This document shows positions 51,061 to 59,132 of a stretch of 64,000 bases of DNA, piece after piece. Source of the stretch: JAWPMT01 sp965267435 (lineage in GTDB: Bacteria > Bacteroidota > Bacteroidia > Cytophagales > Cyclobacteriaceae); contig OZ253960.1 of NCBI GenBank assembly GCA_965267435.1, forward strand, positions 4,278,001 to 4,342,000. Direction: 5' to 3'. A model generated the notes under the pieces. That model did not search any database. It saw nothing but the letters and a program-made list of their open reading frames with translations, and was not told the origin of the DNA. The translations under genes and the position numbers were made by a program. Numbering within the stretch: position 1 is the first letter of the stretch; every line of letters begins with the position of its first letter.

Positions 51061-52692
51061 GTGACAACGCACAAAAATTCAAGACAGGCCATCAGACTGC
51101 CTATCTACGTCGGAATTGCTATCGCTATCGGGGTATTCATAGGAGCCAATATGGCGCACCCTGCCGGCTCTTCTACCTCTCTCAATCAGAACCTCTCCAA
51201 ATTGCGCCAGATCCTCACTTACGTGGAAAATGACTACGTTGACGAGGTAGACACCGAAGAATTGATCGAGGGTGCTATTGAGAATATGCTACACACGCTC
51301 GACCCACACACGGTCTATATGACCAGTGAAGAGATGGAACTCAGACGTGAAGAGCTTCAGGGCAACTTCGAGGGCATCGGTGTTGAGTTCAATATTTTCA
51401 AAGATACTATTCACGTGATCGCACCACTCAGTGGCGGGCCGTCCCTTGAGGCTGGCATATTGCCTGGCGATAAAATCATCAAAGTGGACGGCGAGAATGT
51501 CGCCGGAGTAGGTTTGCAAACACTCGACGTTTTTAATCATCTGCGGGGTAAGAAAGGTACCAACGTGACCGTGAGTATCCTCCGAAAGGGAAAGACAGAC
51601 CTGATTGACTTTGAGATCACAAGAGACGTGATCCCGCAAAACTCAGTCGATGCTTCTTACATGATCGATGACGAAATCGGCTACATCAAGGTAAGTCGAT
51701 TCTCAGCCACCACCTACATGGAATTCAAGGAGGGGCTCTACACGCTGAAGGAAGCTGGAATGAAGAGACTGATCTTGGACCTCACCCAAAATCCTGGGGG
51801 TTATCTGGACCGCGCAGTGGACATGGTCGATGAGTTCCTGATAGATGGGCAAATGATCGTCTATACTGAAGGCAAAGAATCGCGATATGACGAAGAGCAC
51901 CGCTCTAAAAATGGAGGTGATTTTGAGGAGGGTGACCTAATCGTGATGATAGACGAGGGCTCAGCGTCCGCTTCGGAAATCGTCTCTGGCGCCGTGCAAG
52001 ACTATGATCGTGGCTTGATCGTGGGCCGCCGATCCTATGGCAAAGGCCTGGTACAGCTACCGCTGGACCTCGACGATGGCTCACAGTTGCGATTGACGAT
52101 CTCGCGCTACTACACTCCGAGTGGCCGATCTATCCAAAGACCCTATTCAGACGACATCGATGAGTATCACAAGGAATATGTGGAGAGGTTTGAAAATGGC
52201 GAGGTCTTCAATGAAGATAGCATCAAGGTCAATGAAAGCCAGGTTTTCGAGACAAAGGGAGGCCGGAAAGTCTATGGAGGAGGCGGGATCGTCCCGGATC
52301 ACTTTGTTGCAATCGATACCCTGGGGCGAAGCGAGTATCTGAACAAGCTCTTCACATCTAACTCATTCGCCGAGTACAGTCTTGACTACTCGCAAGAGCG
52401 GAAAAAAGAACTCGAGGCGATGGGACTTGAAAAGTTTCTCACAGACTTCGAAGTCTCTGATGATATTTTGAAGGAACTTGTCGCAAGTGCCAAATCCAAC
52501 GAGATCAAATACAGTGATGAGGATTTTCAGACCTCCCAATATCGGATCAAAATCTACCTGAAGGCGTGGATTGGGCGTAATGTCTGGGGCAGTGATGCTT
52601 TCTACCCCGTCTACAATCAGTTGAACCCTATCTACAACTCTGCCCTGGAGTTGATGCGTAACACTGACCAGCTAGAGATCAAAGGTTCGTAG
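51061..52692 (+). CDS. ctpA: C-terminal processing peptidase (S41) with PDZ domain
   Basis: 543 aa, GTG start. An N-terminal membrane anchor or signal (about 11-30) is followed by a helical region, a PDZ domain (about 105-190, IAPLSGGPSLEAGILPGDKI) and the S41 core. The catalytic Ser is in DEGSASASEIVSG (about 299-310) and Lys328 in SYGKGLVQL. A C-terminal extension of about 190 residues follows, as in Bacteroidota CtpA. It trims periplasmic or outer-membrane protein tails. It is divergent from the di-iron protein gene. Confidence 0.92.
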   Translation: MTTHKNSRQAIRLPIYVGIAIAIGVFIGANMAHPAGSSTSLNQNLSKLRQILTYVENDYVDEVDTEELIEGAIENMLHTLDPHTVYMTSEEMELRREELQGNFEGIGVEFNIFKDTIHVIAPLSGGPSLEAGILPGDKIIKVDGENVAGVGLQTLDVFNHLRGKKGTNVTVSILRKGKTDLIDFEITRDVIPQNSVDASYMIDDEIGYIKVSRFSATTYMEFKEGLYTLKEAGMKRLILDLTQNPGGYLDRAVDMVDEFLIDGQMIVYTEGKESRYDEEHRSKNGGDFEEGDLIVMIDEGSASASEIVSGAVQDYDRGLIVGRRSYGKGLVQLPLDLDDGSQLRLTISRYYTPSGRSIQRPYSDDIDEYHKEYVERFENGEVFNEDSIKVNESQVFETKGGRKVYGGGGIVPDHFVAIDTLGRSEYLNKLFTSNSFAEYSLDYSQERKKELEAMGLEKFLTDFEVSDDILKELVASAKSNEIKYSDEDFQTSQYRIKIYLKAWIGRNVWGSDAFYPVYNQLNPIYNSALELMRNTDQLEIKGS

Positions 52693-52694
52693 GT

Positions 52695-54569
52695 CTATAA
52701 TTCGGCCTTTGTACAAAGGTCATAGGCCTGATCGTAGTACTTGACAAGGTTCTCCCAATCGAATAATTGCGCGGAGGCTTCTACCCTGTTTCGTAGGTCT
52801 ATGCGCTCTCGACGGCTCAGCCTGATATAATTGTACATCTTGTTGGCCAACTGGCCAGCGGCATCGTCATAGCTACGCTCATCTCTCTTCACGACGTGGA
52901 TACCTGAGAGATGTGGATCTTTTACATTCTGCTGGACGTAGTCCCCGAAGCCAGCCAAGTCGCTCGTAACCGCAGGAACTCCACTCGCCAAGCACTCCAG
53001 AGGCGTGTAGCCCCATGGTTCGTAGTAGCTCGGGAATACGCCCATATGGCAACCACGGACAAACTGGCTGTATTCCATTGAGAACAGCGGGTTCGTGTAG
53101 TTAATGAAATCAGGATGGTAGACGATCTTCACGCGGTCATGTTCATGGTTAACCAGGTTTGTGTGCCTCAGGAAATTGAGGATGTCGTCATTCGCATCAT
53201 CATGGAGGTTGTGTGTGACCACCGCGGGCAGGCTATGCGATTTCCAGGACTGTAATGTTCGACGGTATCGAAGCCTCCAGTAGTCATCGACGAACTTGGA
53301 TAGTTCGGGTAATTTTTGGCTTGGCTGGGTCATCGCCTCGTAGAAAAGGCGATCACCAACCTGCCGTTTGATATTCTCCACCGTGTCTTTGAATTCTTCG
53401 AGAAGTGCCTTGCTTTCGAGGATCTTCGGATTGATGGACGAGTACGGGCGCTTGGTAATAAAGAACATCACGATCGTCACATCAGACTTCTCTGTCTTCA
53501 ACCGATGGTTGAGACGGGCAAGAGCTTCGAGGGTCAGGTCATAACCCTTGTTTCGATACTCATACCTTCCCGACGTAAAGAAGTACATCGTCTTGTCGAG
53601 ATCGAACGTGTAGCTGGAAAAGAAATGTGCCATCGTGAATTGATGGATCATGTTCTTGTACTGCAGGTGCAGGTTTTGAAACTCGTGGAGTGCCTCGAAC
53701 CGTTCGTTGTTGATACCATTCGGAAGGATCACGTCGGGTTCTCGGCCCAGGAGCTGGCGACACTCCTTGGCGGTGACTTCACTCACGGTACTAAAGACGT
53801 GGGAACCATGTGCTGCAGCTCGTTCGATACCTACGGCGGCCTCGATATTGAAGTGCCGGGCCTCCTTTTGCCAATCCATAAATGGCAAGTGGTCGTAGAA
53901 CTGCGGGTCGTTCATGGCCAGGTACCTCCCCAGAAGCGTGGCATGGGTTGTGAATACCACGGAAGCCTTGACTTTGTCTTTGCGCAGCCCCGGTATGCCA
54001 GACCCCGCCATCCATTCATGGACATGGGCAATGATTCGTTTGTTGAGTTTTCGCTGGCTAGCAAGAGTAGTGATGTAGATGCGCACCATCTCGCCGAAGG
54101 CCAGGACATCGTTGACCAGTAAGTCGTCTGTAGGAGTAGATATACCGTGATCCTCCCACAACTGATATTTGATCTCTCCCAATCGCGGCATCACTGATCC
54201 CAAATTGAACAACACCACCTTTGGGCGACCACTCACCAACCACGCTCCATAGTGCACTTCATAGCCCTTTTCCCGCATGGCCAGTACCGCCTTACCAAAT
54301 GGATCTTTGTAGTTGTCCGTAGGCTCAAATTCAGTAGCGGCATGTTGGGGCATGTAAGGACCGATGAGGCAATAGTTCTGGCCCCACTTTTCGATGATGG
54401 TCGGGGTTTTGGACCTGACCACCGTATAGATGCCACCTACCTGATTAAGGACTTCCCAGGCCACTTCGAGCAGGAGAGAATTATTGACTTGACGTTTGGT
54501 GATCCTTCGCAGTGCGGGTTTTTTTACAGTAGCATTCATTGAGTTCAAAGGTTTCAGTCCAACTGACAT
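52695..54569 (-). CDS. Glycogen/starch synthase, GT3-like large form
   Basis: 624 aa; an alternative start at 54539 gives 614 aa. The N-terminus LLEVAWEVLNQVGGIYTVVR matches eukaryote-type glycogen synthase rather than ADP-glucose-dependent GT5 GlgA. HVHEWMAGSG and a Lys/Arg-rich middle follow. The acceptor/donor block is PSYYEPWGYTPLECLASGVP with AVTSDLAGFG. Family members use UDP- or ADP-glucose. It probably makes storage glycogen. It is convergent with ctpA with only 2 bp between the stops. Confidence 0.9.
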   Translation of the reverse strand: MSVGLKPLNSMNATVKKPALRRITKRQVNNSLLLEVAWEVLNQVGGIYTVVRSKTPTIIEKWGQNYCLIGPYMPQHAATEFEPTDNYKDPFGKAVLAMREKGYEVHYGAWLVSGRPKVVLFNLGSVMPRLGEIKYQLWEDHGISTPTDDLLVNDVLAFGEMVRIYITTLASQRKLNKRIIAHVHEWMAGSGIPGLRKDKVKASVVFTTHATLLGRYLAMNDPQFYDHLPFMDWQKEARHFNIEAAVGIERAAAHGSHVFSTVSEVTAKECRQLLGREPDVILPNGINNERFEALHEFQNLHLQYKNMIHQFTMAHFFSSYTFDLDKTMYFFTSGRYEYRNKGYDLTLEALARLNHRLKTEKSDVTIVMFFITKRPYSSINPKILESKALLEEFKDTVENIKRQVGDRLFYEAMTQPSQKLPELSKFVDDYWRLRYRRTLQSWKSHSLPAVVTHNLHDDANDDILNFLRHTNLVNHEHDRVKIVYHPDFINYTNPLFSMEYSQFVRGCHMGVFPSYYEPWGYTPLECLASGVPAVTSDLAGFGDYVQQNVKDPHLSGIHVVKRDERSYDDAAGQLANKMYNYIRLSRRERIDLRNRVEASAQLFDWENLVKYYDQAYDLCTKAEL

Positions 54570-54737
54570 GCCTGGTCAAGCAAGTCTATTAGGAGGGAAA
54601 TGTTACTAAAAAAAGTGCAGCCATCCTAATAAGCCACAGTAACGTCTCTCAAAAAGATCAGTACTCCTGTAAAGAACAGGCCCAGCGTGCAACCTACAGG
54701 TTTACAACCGCATCCTTAGAGTGACAAGTGCAAAACC

Positions 54738-54899
54738 ATGAGCGCTAGAAAATTGACCACCATGCTTCTTATTCTCCTCCTCTTCTCAGTCGTGCGGGAG
54801 ACGGGAGTTCGACTGAGCACGCGGCTGGCGGCTGAGATCGAGAAGGTCCATAATTCAGAGCTGGGAAAGGAAGTAAGTGTCCTTTTAGCTGGCAATTGA
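54738..54899 (+). CDS. Possible small membrane peptide
   Basis: A 53-codon frame starts MSARKLTTMLLILLLFSVVR with one hydrophobic helix, then a short amphipathic tail. It is shorter than most annotation cut-offs. Its position in a divergent promoter region makes it doubtful, but the hydrophobic-then-amphipathic layout is typical of small membrane peptides. No family or start signal. Confidence 0.3.
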   Translation: MSARKLTTMLLILLLFSVVRETGVRLSTRLAAEIEKVHNSELGKEVSVLLAGN

Positions 54900-55025
54900 A
54901 GCCGGAGAAGGGCCTTTTCACCAAGTCAGCAGGTCTGCTACCCACCACCCTACTAATACGCGATACACGTGCTGTTTGCCAATTGACAGCCACGGACGGA
55001 TCAGAAAATTGTCATCCGGACGTTG

Positions 55026-55033
55026 TACATTTG
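55026..55033 (+). promoter_or_regulatory. Putative -7 element of the zinc-ribbon membrane gene
   Basis: TACATTTG matches the TAnnTTTG pattern, 35 bp upstream of the ATG at 55068. No clear TTTG -33 element is seen. Confidence 0.3.
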
Positions 55034-55067
55034 CTACGCGAGCCTAAAGCAACCCAATCGATTAATT

Positions 55068-55988
55068 ATGGAGCAAGAAGCATATTTGAATTTTCTAGGC
55101 ACCTGGAACCTCATTATGTGGGGCCTGGCTGCTCTCAGCGTTTTGGTTGCCCTTGTCATCATCCTTGGGTACTACATGCGCCTCTCTTCATTGAAGAGCT
55201 TAAAGGCAAAATTCGACCTTGCGAGTGAAAAGGAGGTCAGTAAGCTCCTCGCAGGTAACTTTTCCATAGCAGCCGGTATATTTTTCATAGCAAATACAGC
55301 CAGTGAGTCAACGGTAGCGTTGAGCATTTTCTGGTTTTTCATAAGGATATTCATCGCCCTTTGCTTCGGCACATTGTATGGGTATGTCGCTTATCTCATT
55401 TTCAACTACTACTATCCCAAAAGGCTGCATAAAAAGCTACATCGCCTGCGATACACACCTCGTGTAAATCCGCAAACAGGCAATCAGATGAAGCTGCTCA
55501 GTGAAGAGGAGGAAGATGCCTATCTGGATGAAGGGATGCAGGCAGAGGAGAATGTATTCTCGGTCGACTACGATGTGTGGATAGACGAGGAAAGTGGTGA
55601 GACCACGATTGAGAAATACAAAGGTCACCTTAGCGCACTGGAGTGCGATCGCTGTGGGTTCCAAACGCTGAGGCTTTCCAAGGAAGAGGTGATCCATGCG
55701 GCCACCGACACCGTAGATGGAGAGTTAGAGAAGGAGTACAAATGCACCTATTGTGGTCGTATCCGTCGCAAGACTGTGAAGATCAAGGCGCAGATCGATC
55801 CCGAGAAGGCTGGGGAGCTGGTCACCGATGTCCTTGGGCAGGATAACAAAATCGAAACCGTAAAGGTAGAAATTCACGATAGCCAGGGAGAGATCAAGAG
55901 CTACGAGTTCCCGAATCTGGAGCAGGCCAGCAATTTCCTCGGGGAGTTTGATCTGCAAAAGGTATCTAAAGAGGAACAATCGTTTTAA
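55068..55988 (+). CDS. Membrane protein with C-terminal zinc ribbon
   Basis: 306 aa from the ATG at 55068; the frame opens at 55023. Three to four N-terminal membrane helices (about 12-35, 65-85, 88-115) are followed by a cytoplasmic domain carrying CDRCGFQTLRL and CTYCGRIRRK. The two CxxC pairs are about 40 residues apart and could form one zinc ribbon. No family recognised. It is convergent with the aldo/keto reductase gene. Confidence 0.7.
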   Translation: MEQEAYLNFLGTWNLIMWGLAALSVLVALVIILGYYMRLSSLKSLKAKFDLASEKEVSKLLAGNFSIAAGIFFIANTASESTVALSIFWFFIRIFIALCFGTLYGYVAYLIFNYYYPKRLHKKLHRLRYTPRVNPQTGNQMKLLSEEEEDAYLDEGMQAEENVFSVDYDVWIDEESGETTIEKYKGHLSALECDRCGFQTLRLSKEEVIHAATDTVDGELEKEYKCTYCGRIRRKTVKIKAQIDPEKAGELVTDVLGQDNKIETVKVEIHDSQGEIKSYEFPNLEQASNFLGEFDLQKVSKEEQSF

Positions 55989-56013
55989 GTCCCGTTTTCA
56001 TTGACGCCGTGGG

Positions 56014-57006
56014 TCAATTCCACTGCAGTCTGCTGCGGACTTCCCAGTAGTCTTTGGCCGGGACACAGAGCGTCTCCAGGCCTTGCAACTCTTTGTTAGA
56101 AAAGTCTACTTCGAATGCTTTCAGATTAGCCGCGAGGTGATCGGGTGTCGCAGCTCCGCTCAGTACCACATTGACAAATGGTTTGGACAGAGCGAAGGCG
56201 AGTGCGATGGCATCCTCTCCCACCTCATGGTACAAGCCCATTCGCTGCAAGGGCGGAAAGTAATTTGCCTGTGAGTTGCGAGCGGTCAGTAGTCCATTGG
56301 CAAGACCCTCTTTCACAATCACTCCCAGGCCTGCATCAAAGGCTTTTTTCATGGAGGTTTCCGCAGAGGTCTCGAGCAAGTTGTAGGTAACCTGGACGGC
56401 TCCAAACAGTCGCTCTTCGTTGACGACGATGGAGAGTGCCTTTTTCACCACTTCATTTTGCTCAGGCCCACTAACAGACAAGCCAATCACATAGCCATCA
56501 TCTTTTATCTTTTCGAGGGCCTTCAACACCTCTTTGTTGTCCAGGACTCCGCTCTCAAGCGTCGCGGAGTGAATCTGGTAGATCTTGAGGTAAGGGTTGA
56601 GTCGCTGGCGACTCTCGGGCCATTGCTTCTTCAATCTTGACACCGTGTGCTCTTTGATTTCATGCGTTTCGGCATTCACCTGCCAGTTGGCCGTATAGTA
56701 ATAGCCCCATTTCGTACCCACTACCACGTTCTGTGGGTGGTTCTCTGTGAGCCAATTACTAAGAAACAATTCGGCTTTTCCGTAGGACTGAGCCGTATCA
56801 AAATAGCGTATGCCCACGTAATACGCCATAGTGAGCATATCATGCGTGCGTGCCTCCATGTTTTCCTCGACATAGTTACTCTTCAGATCCTGGCCATGAC
56901 CGAGGTTAATATATCCTGGTCTTCCCAACGCCGCCAGACCCAGACCCATTCGAGAAGTCTCTATCCCACTCGCTCCAAATTCCGTAAAAGCCATCTGCGA
57001 CTCCAT
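56014..57006 (-). CDS. Aldo/keto reductase
   Basis: 330 aa from the ATG at 57006; in-frame ATGs at 57075 and 56994 are alternatives. The (beta/alpha)8 fold has RYFDTAQSYGKAE (catalytic Asp, Tyr), VVGTKWGYY (Lys) and YQIHSATLES (His). Cofactor-binding parts VSGPEQNEV and VLSGAATPDHLAANL are towards the end. It likely reduces an aldehyde or ketone with NADPH. It is the first minus-strand gene of a group leading to the oxidoreductase and AraC genes. Confidence 0.87.
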   Translation of the reverse strand: MESQMAFTEFGASGIETSRMGLGLAALGRPGYINLGHGQDLKSNYVEENMEARTHDMLTMAYYVGIRYFDTAQSYGKAELFLSNWLTENHPQNVVVGTKWGYYYTANWQVNAETHEIKEHTVSRLKKQWPESRQRLNPYLKIYQIHSATLESGVLDNKEVLKALEKIKDDGYVIGLSVSGPEQNEVVKKALSIVVNEERLFGAVQVTYNLLETSAETSMKKAFDAGLGVIVKEGLANGLLTARNSQANYFPPLQRMGLYHEVGEDAIALAFALSKPFVNVVLSGAATPDHLAANLKAFEVDFSNKELQGLETLCVPAKDYWEVRSRLQWN

Positions 57007-57167
57007 TCGGTGAATATATTGGATTTGCAGAGTTTGAAGCGAAAAAATCCGTTGAGTTGCTATAGACGGTCGCATGGTGGGACCGTTGACTCATTGCGTT
57101 ATGGGAAAAACTTCAATCTGAGGGCTTGTCATAACGGTGATCCTCGGTGGACAGCTAGGTGAAAGTG

Positions 57168-58058
57168 CTAAAGATTCACGGCCATTTGGCGGTTAGGAGA
57201 ACCGATGGTGGCATGAAAAATACTCGAAAAGTCCTCCGTCCCCATCCCCTCATCCATTGCGCGGTGAAATAGATCTCCAGCGATCGCCGCAGAGGGTAAC
57301 TCTATTCCCTTGTCATCAGCAGCTTGTTGTACTAGTGCCAGGTCCTTTGCCATCCATTGTAATGGGAAGTTGGGCGAAAGGTCGCCGGATTCCAGCTTGC
57401 CACGCACGTTCTGAAGAAACGGAGCTGTGACGGGTACATTGAGTAAGACGTTGAGTAGTACATCCCGTGAGAGGCCAAGGTGCACGCCAAGCTTGACACT
57501 CTCAGAGAATGCCAGCATGGATTGAGCCAACATGAGGTTGACGACGATCTTGATAGTAGCCGCGGCACCATGCTCGCCCATGTAAATCGTTTTCTTGCCC
57601 ATTTTGCCTAATAGGGAATCAATCAGCGGCAAGTCGTCCTTCTTCCCCCCTACAAAGAAGACGAGTTCGCCCTTCTCTGCGGGTTGTTTTGTCCCGGCCA
57701 CAGGAGCTTCCAGGAATCGAATCCCTGCCTCCGCAGCCGCAGTCAGGTTCCCCTGCACGTCCTCCGGAGAAACTGTGCTGCAATCCACCCATAGCGAGTT
57801 CTTAGGCATGTGCTGCAGGAAGCCCTCACTTCCATTTGACAAGTCCGCCACGACTTCTGGCGTCGACAGCATCGTGAAGACAACATCGGCACCCTGCACA
57901 GCATCTCTCATTGTCTTTGCCGCTCTTGCGCCTTTTGCTACCAATTCCTGGGCCTTGTCCATGTCTCGGTTGAAAACAGTCAACTCGATATTCTCCGATA
58001 CCAGGTGCCCCGCCATGCGACTACCCATGATCCCTAATCCTATAAATGTCACTTTCAT
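57168..58058 (-). CDS. NAD(P)-dependent beta-hydroxyacid dehydrogenase (3-hydroxyisobutyrate/glyoxylate reductase family)
   Basis: 296 aa from the ATG at 58058; the frame opens at 58103. GLGIMGSRMAGHLV is the Rossmann motif and VDCSTVSPEDVQGN the substrate-binding block. EAPVAGTKQPAEKGEL and AATIKIVVNLML, with the catalytic Lys, complete the family signature. The family includes 3-hydroxyisobutyrate dehydrogenase, glyoxylate reductase and succinic semialdehyde reductase; the substrate here is open. The AraC gene upstream may regulate it. Confidence 0.87.
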   Translation of the reverse strand: MKVTFIGLGIMGSRMAGHLVSENIELTVFNRDMDKAQELVAKGARAAKTMRDAVQGADVVFTMLSTPEVVADLSNGSEGFLQHMPKNSLWVDCSTVSPEDVQGNLTAAAEAGIRFLEAPVAGTKQPAEKGELVFFVGGKKDDLPLIDSLLGKMGKKTIYMGEHGAAATIKIVVNLMLAQSMLAFSESVKLGVHLGLSRDVLLNVLLNVPVTAPFLQNVRGKLESGDLSPNFPLQWMAKDLALVQQAADDKGIELPSAAIAGDLFHRAMDEGMGTEDFSSIFHATIGSPNRQMAVNL

Positions 58059-58160
58059 ACCTCTTGATTTTCTGGCAAAAGTGGTGGGTGTCCGATGGGG
58101 CATCTACCCCTATTCGGCAAAAATGCCGTTAATCGGTCAGGAGTATCTCAGGCCCTCGGT

Positions 58161-59039
58161 CTACACGGTTGAGTGATTCCGAAATTTGATCTGCAGCTGC
58201 TTCGGTGAGATGTGAAATTGCTTCTGAAAGGCCTTGATAAAGTACGAGACATTGTCATATCCTGACTCAAAGGCCAATTGCGTGACGCTAATACCTGGTT
58301 GCTCCAGCAGACGGTCATGCGCACGCTGCAGCCGCTTCCCAACCAGCCAGCTCTTGGGAGCCATACCAAACTGTCGCTTAAAGTCTCTGTGGAAGGTCGA
58401 GATGCTTCGGCCCGTGAGATAAGCGTAATCTTCGATGCCCAGTGGTTTATCGTAGTGTTCTTCCATGAAGGCCTGCACGCTCTTCTGCTGGCGGTTGCGA
58501 AGCGCCGATAAGTGCGACAGAAACGTGTCAGCCTCTTGAGAGCCCCCTACAAGATGTAGAAACTCCAAAAGCTTTAAGTTGGTGATCTCCCGATGTCGAT
58601 AGGAATCCCTCAGGTTCATCAAGCCATCCAAAAACTGTTGGTAGACAGGGGTAAACTCGAAAACGCCACAAGGCATAGAGGGAAGAGCGGAAGCGGTTAT
58701 TTGCTCCATACGACTCTCAAGAAAACTTTCCAGCAGCTCATCATCGAAGAAAAACACTGTCGCCGAAAATGGTCTATCCGCCGGGATAATGTCGGTAACC
58801 GCATACATCCCTCTAGGCAGCAAAATCATTTGGCTGGAAGCCACTCGGAATCTTCCTCCTTCCTGGCTATCTACGAGCAATTCCCCGGAGTGAACGGCCG
58901 TAACGGCATGCGCCGCGAGGTACCGGTCGTTGTTCTCGTTGACGGCACTTGTCTCCTTTCGCAGTATGCAATTGCGCCCACGCCGCAACACCACGTCGAT
59001 CTGCGGATTGTCGAAGAAGGCCTGTGGCACAGATATCAT
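58161..59039 (-). CDS. AraC-family regulator
   Basis: 292 aa from the ATG at 59039; a GTG at 59045 is the alternative. The N-terminal cupin-like region (about 45-110, VTAVHSGELLVDSQEGGRFR, LLPRGMYAV) may bind a ligand. The C-terminal AraC domain shows IEDYAYLTGRSISTFHRDFK and VTQLAFESGYDNVSYFIKAF. It is upstream of and on the same strand as the oxidoreductase gene, and may control it. Confidence 0.85.
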   Translation of the reverse strand: MISVPQAFFDNPQIDVVLRRGRNCILRKETSAVNENNDRYLAAHAVTAVHSGELLVDSQEGGRFRVASSQMILLPRGMYAVTDIIPADRPFSATVFFFDDELLESFLESRMEQITASALPSMPCGVFEFTPVYQQFLDGLMNLRDSYRHREITNLKLLEFLHLVGGSQEADTFLSHLSALRNRQQKSVQAFMEEHYDKPLGIEDYAYLTGRSISTFHRDFKRQFGMAPKSWLVGKRLQRAHDRLLEQPGISVTQLAFESGYDNVSYFIKAFQKQFHISPKQLQIKFRNHSTV

Positions 59040-59132
59040 TACCACAAATGAACCCCGTCTATTCGACGAAAACTAACCGAAACCACTAAAAGTAGCTTTT
59101 TTCGGTCACGGTCCTCTAAATGCGTTTTCTCC

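Larger units (their letters stand above)
54570..55067. other. Divergent 498-bp gap
   Basis: This divergent gap must hold promoters for the glycogen synthase and the zinc-ribbon membrane protein genes. A TACATTTG at 55026-55033 matches TAnnTTTG, 35 bp before the ATG at 55068. The only coding candidate is the short frame at 54738. No repeat of the first-half family was seen. Confidence 0.4.
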
